A stretch of DNA of 64,000 nucleotides, from assembly GCF_000165425.1 (NCBI RefSeq), contig NW_001799444.1, positions 310,001 to 374,000 on the forward strand, written 5' to 3'. The notes under the pieces were generated by a model, which saw only the letters and a program-made list of their open reading frames with translations, ran no database searches and was not told the DNA's origin. The DNA is from Paramecium tetraurelia (Eukaryota; Ciliophora; Oligohymenophorea; Peniculida; Parameciidae). Shown piece after piece: positions 24,481 to 37,434 of this stretch (the stretch's first letter is position 1; each line of letters starts with the position of its first letter). A program made the translations under genes and the position numbers.

Positions 24481-26192
24481 ATGAAATAAAATAATTACAA
24501 AACTTCATAAATTGATCTTTCTAGTATTGGTGAAGAATCAAATACTCAATCAGATGTAGAATTAGAATAAATAGACATGGCTAAAATGAATTGTTATGAA
24601 TATTATACTGCTATGGATCCTTTATCAACTCAAGTCTTCTAAATTGATGGTGAACATCATATTAAAGAATTGTTTAATCGCTTGATTAAGAAGGTAATAG
24701 TTAAAGCATAAGAAAATGAAATCTTAAGAAAGTTACCTACTGTGTCTGCTTCCAATTCATTAAATCTTTTAGTTATGCCTTTGGTGCAAGCATTCTGTAA
24801 ACCTGAAAATCCAAATAAAGATATTCAAAGTGGTGGATTAGGAGAGGACTTCGAACCTGTACGCAATTTATTTAATTTAAGTTACACATTTAACAAGAAT
24901 AATGGCTGACATCTAAAATTAATATGGAAATCAAGCCAGAAATTAGGCCTAATACTTGTTAGACTTCAAGTCCAATGACTTTTGCTAGATCAAAGGTTTT
25001 TGTAATTTAATTATTATTCATTTTAGGATTAAACTTAACCAATCAAAGAAAAGAAATAGCTTGATCCTATGCCTATAGACTTAGTAGATCCATTAGATAT
25101 TAGTATTACAGAGGAGCAATTGAGAAATGAAAAGGAACGATAAACAAAGGAGAAATTAGAATTGAATGAAGCTGAAAAAAGAAGGAAACTAAAAGAAGAA
25201 AAAGAAGAATAATTAAAATACGAATTGATGGCAAAAGATAAGAAATCAAAGCAATATACTTATGATTATGATGGTAAACTGATATCTGTTAACTTGGCTA
25301 AAGGTACTAAATTGCCACCTCCAGCATCGACCTTGGGGTATAGTTGATTATTTTTTAAGATCTAAATTTGATGAGGATCAAACTGCAAAAGTAAATCCAA
25401 AAAAGAAATACAATAAAGTTCCCTGGAATAATAAGAAAACCGATGATGAAAAGGATAAAGAGAAAGATACATTCAAGTTCAATCAAATAGCTCCTTTAGT
25501 TGTAGAGAATATGAATTTATAACCAGGAATTGTAGTCATTCATGAGGGGAGAATCAAAGAGGGCACCAGACCAAATACTGTCGATTTACAGAAAATGAAT
25601 AATCCAAATCTGAGAATGGCAAGGAATGAATATCTTAGTCTTACTTAACAAATGAATTCATCTATTAACCATAATGTTTAAATTAAAGCAGAAGACAAGC
25701 CAATAAAAGAAATTGATAAAGGAAAAGGATTCAATTATGATAGACTAAAGAGACTTAGCCAGTAATCAAACAATCAATTAGGAGTTATTAAGTAATATTA
25801 GTTAATAAGTGCATAGAATTAATTCTACTAAGATATTTGAACAATTGGCATAAGCTTTTTTTGAGGAGCCTGAAGAATTACCAAAAATCATTAATTAATA
25901 GACATCAAAGAGTTCTTAAGAAAACACATTAAAAGGAGTGAAAAGCCCCATAGATTAATTTAACTTATCTTTATATAAAAATAATGTTGTGGGCAAAGAT
26001 TAATAAAATGAAATTGGAATAAATTATGAGAAATTAAAAACACTAAAAGCCAATTCACGGTATTACAATAATCATTTTAGAGAATTGAAATCCTCAATAG
26101 GATCAAGATCCAATAGACCAAGAGAAAGAAAAATGTTATCAGAACAAAGCACCCTACCTACTGTGAGGAGCTAAAAAAACTTTAAATTATGA
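24481..26192 (+). CDS. unknown 536-residue protein with basic/acidic coiled-coil centre
   Basis: Four introns (23, 31, 22 and 25 bases) leave exactly 537 codons. The N-terminal ~150 residues look folded (CYEYYTAMDPLSTQVFQIDG, then LLVMPLVQAF). A Lys/Glu-rich helix follows near 200-240, then a conserved-looking segment (QYTYDYDGKLISV...KGTKLPPP, then PGIVVIHEGRIKEGTRPN). The last ~150 residues are Asn/Ser/Arg-rich and end in SRSNRPRERK. I cannot assign a family. An internal Met (residue ~32, MAKMNCYEYY) is an alternative start that would give the divergent promoter more room. The next gene, calcineurin A, follows 59 bases on. Confidence 0.7.
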
Positions 26193-26251
26193 TCACTTTT
26201 GTTGTATATAATTTATTGACAAGGAGTGTGATTAATTATTTTATTAATATT

Positions 26252-27952
26252 ATGGAATTATTAAGGGATCCATCGCATGATAGAGTTGTGAAAACCTTGA
26301 AGCCACCTCCTCATTATCCTCTCTCTCGCTAACTCATGTTTCCAGATAAACTAAAAAGTTACTTACTTTAAAATTATTAGACAAACCCGACTGGAGATTA
26401 TTACTAGATCATTTATCAAAAGAGGGAAGAATTGCAAAAGAAGATCTTTTCAAATTAGTTTAAGAATGCAATAAAATATTTAGTAACATTTCCTTATAAT
26501 AACAGAAAATGAGGGGAATCTCATATATTTGCATGATCCTTTAACAGTTGTAGGGGACATCCATGGCCAATATTATGATTTAGTTAAAATGTTTGATGTC
26601 GGAGGCAATATAGAATCCACAAAATATCTATTTTTGGGCGATTTTGTTGACAGGGGTTCATTTTCCATCGAAGTGATCGTCCTAGTATATGCAATTAAGA
26701 TCAACTTTCCAAATACTGTTTTTTTCCTAAGAGGAAACCATGAATGTAGACAGCTCACAAGCTTTTTCAATTTTAAGGACGAATGTATACAAAAAAAAAC
26801 CCTCTCATCAAGGCCTCTATAAGTATGACCAAGAAACCTACGATTTTCTGATGGACTCTTTTGATCTTTTCCCCCTTGCCTGTGTAGTTAACAACAAGTT
26901 TCTAGCCATCCATGGAGGTATCTCTCCAGATCTAAAAACGGTAACAAGGTTCTGTATTTCCGATTTTAGCTTGAAGACATCAAAAAAATAGATAGATACC
27001 ATGAACCACCCAGAAGTGGACTCTTTTGTGATATTTTGTGGAGTGATCCTGTTGATAATGATTAAGGATCATTAGAAAATGGATGGAAAGGAAATGAAAT
27101 TAGAGGTTGCTCTTGGTTTTTTGGGGTTGATGCCGTGCATAGATTTTTACAAAGAAACAATCTCATTTCTGTCATTAGAGCTCACGAAGCATAGTTAGAC
27201 GGATATAAAATGCATAGATGGAAAAGCAGCTCAGACTTTCCAGTTGTTATTACAATATTTTCAGCTCCTAATTACTGTGATGTTTATAAAAACAAAGGAG
27301 CTGTAATAAAATTTGAAAATAACACCCTTAATATTTAGTAATTTAAAGATACTCCTCACCCTTATCTCTTACCAAACTTTATGGATGTATTCTCCTGGTC
27401 AATACCTTTTGTTACAGAAAAAGGTAGATTTCTGAATTTCATTTTAGTTACTGAAATGCTATATATGCTTCTTAAGCATGAGGATTAAGATTAAGAAAGC
27501 GGTGATGAAAAAATTAACCAAGAAGATATTGAAAAGTTTAAGCAAATCACATAGTCTGAAAAAACAAAAATTTTTGATAAAAATAAATCACTTCAAAAGT
27601 AACTCTCAAAAACTGGAAAAGAAAAACTGAGATCTAGATTAAAATTTGTGGCCACAATGATGAAAATGCAAAAAACGTTAAGGTCTTCAAATATATTTGT
27701 ATTTTCAGAGAAGAAAACCAAAGTATTGTTTAACTAAAAGGAGCTTGTCCAGATAAACGCCTGCCTAAAGGATTATTGCTCCAAGGAAAAGAAGCTATTA
27801 CTGATGGTATCTATTTATTTTGATGTTTAGCCTTGCAAGAATTTAATTATATGAAATTAGCTGATAGTATTAATGAAAAAATGCCTAATATACATATTCC
27901 TTAGCAATCAATATAAATTAAAAAGCCTGGTTAATCTTCAAAGAAAAAATGA
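26252..27952 (+). CDS. calcineurin A (Ca2+/calmodulin-dependent Ser/Thr phosphatase, catalytic subunit)
   Basis: 507 residues, seven introns (23, 23, 28, 29, 24, 26, 24 bases), exactly 508 codons. All metal and catalytic motifs of the PPP family are present: GDIHGQ (~90), GDFVDRG (~115), RGNHE (~145), HGG (~196), and [15 protein letters not shown] (~303), the last being the calcineurin-specific form. The helix that binds calcineurin B ([15 protein letters not shown]) follows, then a calmodulin-binding region ([16 protein letters not shown], ~420, with TLREENQS) and an autoinhibitory segment ([10 protein letters not shown], ~475) that corresponds to the LDRINERMP of animal calcineurin. So both regulatory parts are conserved. 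The regulatory B subunit is not in this window. Confidence 0.95.
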
Positions 27953-29976
27953 ATTTATTTATAGGTGATTAAATATCAAAGATATATATTACAAATTTTT
28001 TAGCTCAATCTTATATTTTATCAAATAACAATACTACGTTTTTTTAATATATATTTATTTTGTATTTTAAAATTGAGTTGTAAAATTCTTATATATAAAA
28101 AGTTACAAGTAAGCATTACTCTTCTCATTTTTTATGATTTTTTAATTGGTTGTATAAAATGATAATTTCATTCAGTTATCTCTAATCTTTTATATATCAG
28201 GATATAAAAATGATGGATTAGAGAGTTATATTAATTATTAGTTATACAATAGAAAAATATGAATAATTCAACATAATTCTAAATAAACCAATATCCTAAA
28301 TTTAACACTAAAAGACTATGAGAAATATTCGTACAAGACTTTCTGAAGAATTAATTGTTCTCAAATTAATTTATTAACTCTAAATATTCTAATAATATGT
28401 TATTCATTGTGCCTAAATCTAAACACTATATTAATTCAATTAAATTTTTCTTTCATAATTATTTAATCCTACTTAGATCTTTAAGGTTAATTTAATATTA
28501 TTGAATAATAATTAATTCTTTTGATATATTCTTTTTTTATTAGAAATCTCAATATAATTAAATCTCTATTAAAATTATAAAATGTTGTTTAATTTTTTTT
28601 CTATTATCCTATTCTAGAGTGACAACTATTAATAAATAATGATTCTATTAATTATCTTATACTTTAGATAAAATCTAATCAAACTAGTAAATAAATGATT
28701 CATTAATTGTTATAATTAAGTAATATATTGAAATGTTTTATTTTCCTATCGAATTAAATATTAAGTTGGACATTACTTTAATAACTTGAACTAAAATAAA
28801 TAACAGTTATGATTGTTATAGAAATTTCAATAGACAAATCAATTTTATATTATTATGACTTCTGAGAAATTAGATTTTAAATAGAATTTACTATAATAAT
28901 CTAACTTTAATAAATATTGAAGATATGATATCTAAAAATAAGTTGATGTTTAGAATATATCATAATTCTTTGAATTTCCACAAAGAATTATATTAGATAC
29001 TAAATTGATTAGTAATTAAAGGATAATAAATTATTTTATTATTATTTCTCAAAATAAACATGATAAATAAAATTTAGGAATGTTTCTGCTAATTAAAAAA
29101 AGTTTGAGGTATTATATTATTTTTTATTTAAGACTCCTATTAATCATTTAATTATAAGAGAGAGTTAAGTTGGATATTGAATTTATTAATCTATTAATTA
29201 CTGCCGATATAAATTTAATGAATAATTGAGCCTAGTGATACTACCTTAATATTTTTCTTGCATGAATAGGTCTAATGACTTATAAGCGCAGAAAATTTCT
29301 GCAGACCAAATTTGGTATTAAAAAATTTTTAATACAGGCTTAATTGAAATTGTGTTTAATTGTTTATCTTTTTTGATAGAGAAAAGAGGAGTTAAATTTG
29401 TGATTGTTACACCAAAATGATACAGAAACAATTTGATATATTTTGCTCAAAGCAACATTGTCGATTCTCTAAAATTCAAAAATTTTTAGTTGGATAACGA
29501 AGTTCCAAAGATTATATTATAAAGGATACGTTCAAATATCAATATCAATAATAAGATAAGATGTGATTATATTAAACTTTTAGAAAACTATTTCTAAGGG
29601 ATAAACTTATAAATAGGTGTAGTTTAATATAAAGTAGTCAAAAGTAACATAAGTGATGTAATTTCTGTATTCAGAATATTGGCTTCATTCTTTATTATAT
29701 CTTTTATAATTGAGAATCATTTTCATGTCTAAATAGTTATTAAAAATTAGCTATTATCATGAATTTTGATGTTAACAAAAAATTTAATTAATACTGATAT
29801 AATATCTTCTAAAATAATTAAGAGTATTTTATGGGTAAAATTAGAATAGTAATATTAAATTAATTAATAAAGAAATATTATTTTTTTTGAAAACAATCCA
29901 AGTAAATTTGTAAAAGATTGGATTAAATTGAAATGCAAATTGTAAAAATTTTCGATTGAATAATATTAATTTTTCA
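27953..29976. other. 2-kb gene-poor stretch with a possible decayed coding remnant
   Basis: Unusually long for this genome. Most of it is simple AT-rich sequence with frequent stops in all frames. Around 29340-29700 the plus strand holds a long open stretch interrupted by a single TGA, reading patches such as IEKRGVKFVIVTPK and LENYFQGINLQIGVVQYK. It has no start, no partner exon and no family that I recognise, so I treat it as a possible relic only. Confidence 0.5.
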
Positions 29977-30995
29977 TCAGTTGGTTTTTTAATTTCTCTA
30001 CAGTGGTGCCCCTTTAGATTTTCTTTTCTTTTCAACAGTTTCCCAACCATCGCTATCTTCATCTTCATTTTATTATGGTAATTCTTCTTATTATTATTAT
30101 TATTCTTATTATTATTCTTACTGCTATTTTTATTATTGGACTACAGGTGGATTTCCCTTGAATAAAGAATATTAAATACTTTAGCTTTAGAGTTGATAAA
30201 TGTGGGAATAGATTCCTCAACCTTCAATTGTTTCTATTATTCAGGGACTGCTTAAGAAGTTAATGTATTAGAATTTCTGGTGATATTGATTTATCTTTGA
30301 GGAAGATTAGATTTTTATGTTTCTTAAATTTATGGCTAAGGCTAAACCTAAGTTTCTTATTATGTTTTTTTGATTTATTCTTATTGTTATTATTAGAATA
30401 AAACAGTGTTTTCTTACTTTTTTGTATTTGTGAATGTTAGAGATCCTGAATTAGAATTTAATTGAGTATTTTTTGTTTAAACATTAGAAGCTGCTTAGCT
30501 TGAGGGTTTAGAACTAGAATTAGTAAATATCATAGCATTATTGGTGGTAGGCTAAATTTTTTAGTCTTGCTTTGGTTAATTTTGTAAATTCTTTTATTTT
30601 TTAGATTGTTTTGGTAATTCAGCAGCAACAGCAAGATCAGGGAACTCTTCATTCCTAATTTCTATGATAGGATCGTCATTCTTTTTCAATGATGAATTTG
30701 GCTTCTTGCCAATACCATTAGTTGGAAGCTCTTTAGACTCATCTGATTGTTACCAACCATCAGTTGATGTTTGCTAAATAGTGGGTTATCTAGACATGAT
30801 ATGGGCTTAAATACTTTTTTTCTGGTTTTTTTGCAACAACAACAAGATTGGTTTCTTCTTGTTCTTCTTCAAGATCAATAGAAGGCTTTTGATCATCCTT
30901 CTTCACAATTTTGGAAGCCTAAGTTTAAAGTTTTAGTTTACTTCAGGTTTAGGTGCCTAATTCTTAGGTTGTTATGAAGTTTTAAGTTTCAACAT
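29977..30995 (-). CDS. Q/N-rich low-complexity protein with polyglutamine tract
   Basis: 315 residues; ATG at 30995, TGA at 29977, three introns (23, 25, 23 bases), exactly 316 codons. The N-terminal part is charged (KPSIDLEEEQEETNLVVVAK). A short conserved-looking patch follows (DDPIIEIRNEEFPDLAVAAE), then a long Gln/Asn/Ser/Thr-rich region. A Gln tract near the C-terminus (plus-strand 30069-30143) is written mostly with TAA and TAG. It ends in EDEDSDGWETVEKKRK, a pattern seen in several RNA-associated low-complexity proteins, so a link to RNA granules is possible but unproven. It diverges from the trichocyst gene at 31151. Confidence 0.75.
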
Positions 30996-31150
30996 TGAGG
31001 ATTGATTTGAGGGTAGTGTAAAATTTAAAAGGTATTTTTTAAAAAATATTTAGCAAAGAAAATGAGGAAAGTTTTTATTTAAATAAAGAAGGAATTACTC
31101 AAATTTAATGAGTTAATTCGATCCGTTTTTAAACCAATATTAAAATATAG

Positions 31151-32328
31151 ATGTGAAAGCTAGCCATCTTGGCATTAGTAGTTACAATAACAACTGCTAA
31201 GTTCATTGACATTCATACAACATTGGCTCAAATTAATGCTAATCCATTCGGAAATGTGGTGTTATCTGCAATTAAGGCTCATCTTTAAGCCTAGACTCCA
31301 GCCAATGAAGTTAACATGTTGTTGAATGCTGTAGATGCTGGTATTGTTTAAGACTAAAATGATCACGATCATGCTTTTGAGTTGGATACAACAACTAACA
31401 ATAGAGTAAGGTTTTTATTAATTGTCAGATAGTAGAAGACTTAGACAAAGAAATCTTGTATCATTAGAATTAAATAGCAGCGAACACATAATTGAGAGAC
31501 GACACAATTGAATCACTTGCTGTTTCTGAAGAAGATATCAGAGTTACTATTCAAGATATTGCAAACATTGAAGCCACTTATGCCAGGGAAGAAACCACAA
31601 GAAATCAACAACACGAAACTTTTATTGCTAAAACTACTGCTATTGATGATGTTATTGATGCTATCGATGACGCTGCTAAACTTATCTAACATTTAAGTTT
31701 AGGTGCTTCATTTGCTTAAATAAAGACTAAATTCGACTCACTCCATAAGAAGTTATTAGATAACACATCACATACTGCTCTCTTACAAGTTTTATTTTAT
31801 AATAATTTAAAAGCCCGTCATCACAGCTTTGACTGAACTTGCTACTCATGGTGTCAACTAAAAAGCTTTGACTAAAATTGCCCAACTTTTGAGCGAAATC
31901 AGATAATAATTAGTCTAAGAGAAAGCAGCTAAGACAGTATTAATATTTATAAAATAATTTAGGATGTTGAAGAAAGATAAGCTGCCCACTGGGCTGAATT
32001 TTCAGTTCATCTAGCTAATGAACATACGAGATTAGGCGAAAGAAAAGCATAATTAGAAGTCTAAATATAAGAATAAAAGGATACTATAGAAGATGCTATC
32101 TCATGGATAGAATTCCAAACTTTGGAATTAGAAAATAGTGAAGAAAGACTTGCTGGATAATAAACATGGTTTGCTGTCTAATCCCAAATATATGAAACTT
32201 AAACTGCTGAACGGTATTCAATTATTCTATTATGTAGAACTGCTTAATAAGAAATTATTGACAGACTCTAAGAACATATTAGTGAAAAATTGTCAACTAC
32301 TGCTTAATTTATTGCAAGCAGAAACTGA
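31151..32328 (+). CDS. trichocyst matrix protein (TMP family), in-frame TGA at codon 2
   Basis: Three introns (23, 25, 26 bases) leave exactly 368 codons from ATG at 31151 to TGA at 32326. The sequence has the TMP plan: hydrophobic leader (KLAILALVVTITTA), then long acidic helical heptads (LDKEILYHQNQIAAN, AREETTRNQQHETF, EERQAAHWAEF). Codon 2, however, is TGA (ATG TGA AAG CTA), the only stop of this genetic code. No other in-frame ATG lies before residue ~45, and upstream ATGs are out of frame. Either this is a very recent loss, or a sequencing error, or initiation differs. Everything downstream looks intact and under constraint. It diverges from the TMP at 22823. Confidence 0.75.
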
Positions 32329-32462
32329 TTTTATTATCAATATCAATATTCATTAATATTTTTCCAAAAATAATTAACAAAAATAATTTTAATATTTCAT
32401 TTTACATTTCTTATATTCTACCCAATATATTCATAAATATATAAACCATATAAGTTATTTTT

Positions 32463-35400
32463 ATGCCTTTTTAAATTAAGCTATTTGAGAAATAGGTAGT
32501 TTTTATGCTGTCCCACTTTTTAACTTTGGAATACAAAATGCCTAAACTGTTTTAACTGCTCATTATCATCTATTCTGTTACCTAATCAATTTCTTATTCA
32601 TTTTACTACTAGTATACTTAAGATGAGCAACTCAGACATAGCCTTACTAAAATTACCTCATTAACAAGATTGTATTTATATATTGACAATCCAAATATTA
32701 AATCAGGTTTGTTTTGGTTACTTGCTATTGTCCAAAATTTGATATTCCTTGCCGCTAGTATTGTTGCTTACAAAAATCAATACAAAATGGGTGCTTTATC
32801 TTTTTGGACTAGATTTATATCTGTCATCTTCACTTTTTATATCTATTATTTTTCAACTGCATTTTTTCCTGTTATCTTTGAAATTTGCCTTTTTTAATCA
32901 TCAGATTTAGTATAATTTTGTGTTTCCATAATTGTAATGTTAGAAACACTCATTATTATGATTTTAGGAGAACTTGTTTTTAGAAGAGGCTTAATACTTA
33001 AATCAACTTCTCAATTGTATATTAATATGACCTCATACTCATACATAATCAAAATTCTAAAATTAATGTAAATCATTTTTTTTTTTTATTTACAAACAAA
33101 ATTTCTCTCATAAATGATTTAATGCGTAATTAACATCCTAATATAATTATGCTTTATAGCTGAATAGATTAGAGCCAAAGTTTATGCTTAAAAAATCTAT
33201 TCGAGCACAACAATTATTTTTAGTTCGATTGGATTAGTTCTTTCTTTTGATGTACTTCTAACCCAATCCACAAATAAGAATAATTATTGGATATTAGTTT
33301 GTATAATATTGATCAAAATCTTATTGTCATGTGAAGAATTTCGAATTGATAAAATTTCTAATTATGGAATCCATCAATTGAAATATTTATTTACTTTTTT
33401 AGATTTAAGTAATCATGAAAAATCAATAACAAAACTTTAAATTTTCATGCTTTTCTAAAGTCATTAATAGAGTTGTGATAATAAAAAAACATGTTTTTGT
33501 ACCAAACATAAAAATGATTAATTTGTTGCACTGATAAAAATTATTGAGAGTAAAATAGAAGAATCACTTCATGGTAAAACTAAAATATCTAAAGATTTAA
33601 TTTGCACTGATTATGCATAGATTTTATTTCGAAGTCACTAATATGTCAAAGCTTAATAACATATAACTAGATTTTTGACAAAATAATCTCCCAATTATGA
33701 CAAAAAATAAAATCCATTGTCAAAAATTACAATATTCTTATTAGAATATCTAAAGGGTGAGGTTTTAAATTAAGTCATGATTTAAATTACAGAAAAAATT
33801 GTTTTATCCAATTAGCATAATAAATTGCTAAATGAATCTTTGAAATCTTTTGTAATAAATGAAAATTCCGATTCCGAAATAATAGCCAATTTAAAACAAA
33901 TAATTCAAACTAAAATTTAATTTTATTATAATTTTATTGAGCATCAAAATGCTAATTTTGGAAATATCAATTATGCATTGCAATTTATCTAACAAATAAA
34001 ATAATTTAAGGAGATGCTATTAGATCGATATAATTAGTTCCCAAGTAAAAATACATAATAAATTTAGCGAGTAGTAACTAAAATATATTAAAGTATTTCA
34101 CTTTGCATATTCTAAATGATTACATCGATTCTTTCAACATCAATAGAGGTAAGGCTTTTGAGGACGATAAATTTAATTAATTCTCAGGACAAATGTATCA
34201 TAAAATCTTCGGAATTAATCCTGCTTACTTTATTACTGAATTGAATTCTGAATTAGAAGTGATAATAACTAAGAAGTCTTAAAGGGCGTAATATTTATTG
34301 AAATAATGGAAGGTTTAATAACATGAATAGAAATACCATGCTAACATTGAACTAAACGCTTTCTTACCTGAGTATGTGCAATTGAAACATAGCAGTTTGA
34401 TTGAGAAATTCTTGAGTGAAGGACAAAATAAATATTACCAATAATAAAATTTATCATTTTTAAAATAATAGGAAAAGGTAATGATGCCAATTCAAATAAT
34501 GGTTAGCATGAATTAAACAAATTATGATAAATTCTCCTTTCTTACTTTTTTCTATGAATCGCTTGACTATCGATCATACATAGTTGTAGATAAACATTTA
34601 GAGATATTGAATATAAGTTCTAACATTTCAGAGAGCTTATTTTTAAATGAAGCCAAGGTTCATTCAAGTTGTGTAACTAAAATAATACCAAATTTTCAAC
34701 AATTAGTATCTACTCATTAACATCAATTTTACAATCAAGAAATAAAGCTGGTTAAAGAATATCGCCATTAAAAAGTACCCTGTTCCTTTACTGGTAATAT
34801 TAAAATTGACAGAAAATTTGAAAATCAATATAAGTGTTATTTTGTTGAATTAGATAATATTCGAGCGATATCAAAGAAATTTAAAGATGAGAATTCTACT
34901 TTGTATATGGCTTCTCTTACTTAATTTCCTGGATCAAGTTAGAAGTTACTCAATATAAATAGTGAATTTGATGATTCAGAAGAAAAGATGATACCCTATA
35001 TAAATTTTGAAAATCATCCTATTCCTGAAAATTCTCTATGTATTATTCAATAAGAACAACAGCGTTAGACAATAAATTAAACTGATACAAATTTGGTCTG
35101 CACTCTATAAATGGTGGAATTAGGAAAGAGTCATAACATTTTTGAACCCTTATCATAAAAACGATTATTGCACAGTTCAAAGTATTCTCATGATGAAGAC
35201 ATGAAAAAATAAGTAAATAAAATTGTCGAAGAAGATGAGTTTCTTGAGATTGGATCAACATCTTCAGTAACTGCAATTAGAAGATCAAAATACTATAAAA
35301 AATTTGAGATAATAACTATTTTAATGAAATCAAAGAAGCAATCATAAAAGATTGTAAAAATGAATAAATTCATTTTTTTGTATATATTTGTAATATTACT

Positions 35401-37133
35401 GGGATTGATAATAGTAAACTATAATTCTAATTATTTAATAGCAAATCTTAATGGTTTAAAACTTGGAACAATTTATCGAAGATATCAAAACATTATCAAT
35501 AAGATATGATGTTGTCGAGCCTTATGAATCCTTTTATGTTTCTAGATTTTCTTAGGTTAATTACAGAGAGCAATTAGGTGGGGGGTTTATAAATGCAAGT
35601 GTTTATGCTTAATTGACAAAATATCCATTCTCCACTTTTGGCCTTATGTATGATCATCTACGAAATAGCATGTACAGTGTATTAGAAAGAAGGGAGATCG
35701 ATTAACTATCAGATAATGAGTTTATAACAATCAGTTTTTTGAATAAATCATATGTTGGGTATACTAAGAATGTTACTATCAGATCTTTAGCAAATATATT
35801 GATGAATTATTAGTATGATTTTAAGTTGGGATTAACTATTCGTAGTGTGGCGTTTGATAGTCCATTTTTTTACTTTACAAGTAAGAACTATCTAACAATA
35901 AAACACACATTTGATGGTTTAAATAAGATTGTTTTAGATGCTACTTTACAGAGATCTTAATTAGAGAAGGAAAAATGGATATCCGTGTTATTACCATTTA
36001 TCACGATAAGTTTGTTTTTATGCATCATAATAATTAATAGTTATAGAGAATATAATTAAATAATGAATTCAATATTTTAATATCTCATGGATTTGGATCA
36101 GTAGATATTGGATGGAGAAAAAAAGAGACTTTAAAAGCATTTGAGTATAGTAAGTAATGAGTTAGAGATAATTAAGAAATTTGAGTTTGATATTGAAGCT
36201 ATTGATGCTGAATTTGAGGAATAAAATATTGTAAGTAATAGGAATAATTCAAAGAGAGATGGAAAGAGATTCAAGATTAAGAATAACTTTTTAAGAACAA
36301 CAGCTGCAATAGGATTTATCCATTTTTTGTTATTTCTCACATTCTATATGACTATATATTTGATTATTGAAAGATATTTTGAGAAATATGATCAAACATC
36401 TATCATTTTTTAAAGGATTAGTGATCTTGGAGTTGATATTCCAACTTTATATGCTCAAAGAGAAGTTTTATATAGAAGGACTCTAAGATACTTTTTTTTA
36501 ACAGATGCTGAAATTGATGGAGTGTATGATGTATTTTTTTAGGCATATAATAAAGTAGAAGAGTTCACATAATTAAATATTGATTTAAGTTCGGATGACT
36601 ATTTATTTGATGAAAATGCTGTCAATTTTTATTAGGCTATTAACATAGGAGATTTGTGTGAATATTAAACTGAATAATTTAAAGAGCTAGCTAATTCAAC
36701 TTGTGGATTGGCGATGAATGGTAACTTATTAAAAGGATTATCATAAATCTTACCATACATTTTATATACTTTAAAAACCTAATATGATGATAGTAAAAAC
36801 TTTACTATTTTACCTACAAACACTAGACTTGAATTGGAAGGAGCAACTATTATTGGTAATGTAATGTCAACTGTAATATCTGAACTTTATGATAATCTAC
36901 TCATTTCTTGTTTAAAGTTGATTAATTTCACTTAGATACCATGTATAATTTTCTTAGTATTTCAATCTATTTGTATAGTGATTTACATTGCCATTATGAA
37001 TGAAAATCATAAGTAACAATTTTAGTCTATTAAACAATCTATATTTTTATTTCCAAGACAGACATTAATTTTTGATGATTAGTTTTATAGGAATTTTAGA
37101 TCAATCATAAAAGATGAAGGGATTTAATAATGA
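32463..37133 (+). CDS. large multi-pass membrane protein with PAS-like domain (TmcB/TmcC-like family)
   Basis: 1539 residues; ATG at 32463, TGA at 37131, introns of 23 bases (near 34072) and 28 bases (near 35454), exactly 1540 codons. The N-terminal ~330 residues hold several membrane helices (for example SGLFWLLAIVQNLIFLAAS and FISVIFTFYIYYF). A cytoplasmic helical part follows, then a segment typical of this family (NAFLPEYVQLKHSSLIEKF, ~600) and a PAS-like region (SYIVVDKHLEILNISSN, ~695-800). The C-terminal half has further helices (IFLYIFVILLGLIIV, ~960; FIHFLLFLTFYMTIYLII; CIIFLVFQSICIVIYIAI) around extracellular-type loops. Such PAS membrane proteins are abundant in ciliates and probably sense a signal, but the ligand is unknown. 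Confidence 0.75.
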
Positions 37134-37434
37134 GATTAAATTTTAATTATTTATAATATATACTTGTGATGCCTTTATATGATGATTAATGATCATCCTA
37201 TTTTCATCTCTACAGTGTATTTTTCTTTGAATAGTAATTGTAACAGTTCTGTTCATCGGTTTTAAGAAAATCTAATATGTAGAAATGTAAATTTTGAATA
37301 TATCAGTATCCTCAATAATATATATTAGTATCTAATTAACTAATTCAAATTAATTTTAGATCAGAATTATTAAAAAATCATAAGATAAAAAAATGACTAA
37401 GTATTGTGATTGATTGAATTGGCGTAAATAATAA
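37134..37434. other. spacer between convergent genes
   Basis: AT-rich with no open reading of note. It lies between two stop codons facing each other and presumably holds both 3' ends. Confidence 0.6.

Noticed and set aside
28000-29900. Transposon or virus-derived element in the gene-poor stretch
   Set aside because: No terminal repeats, target duplications, transposase, reverse transcriptase or capsid-like motif could be seen.
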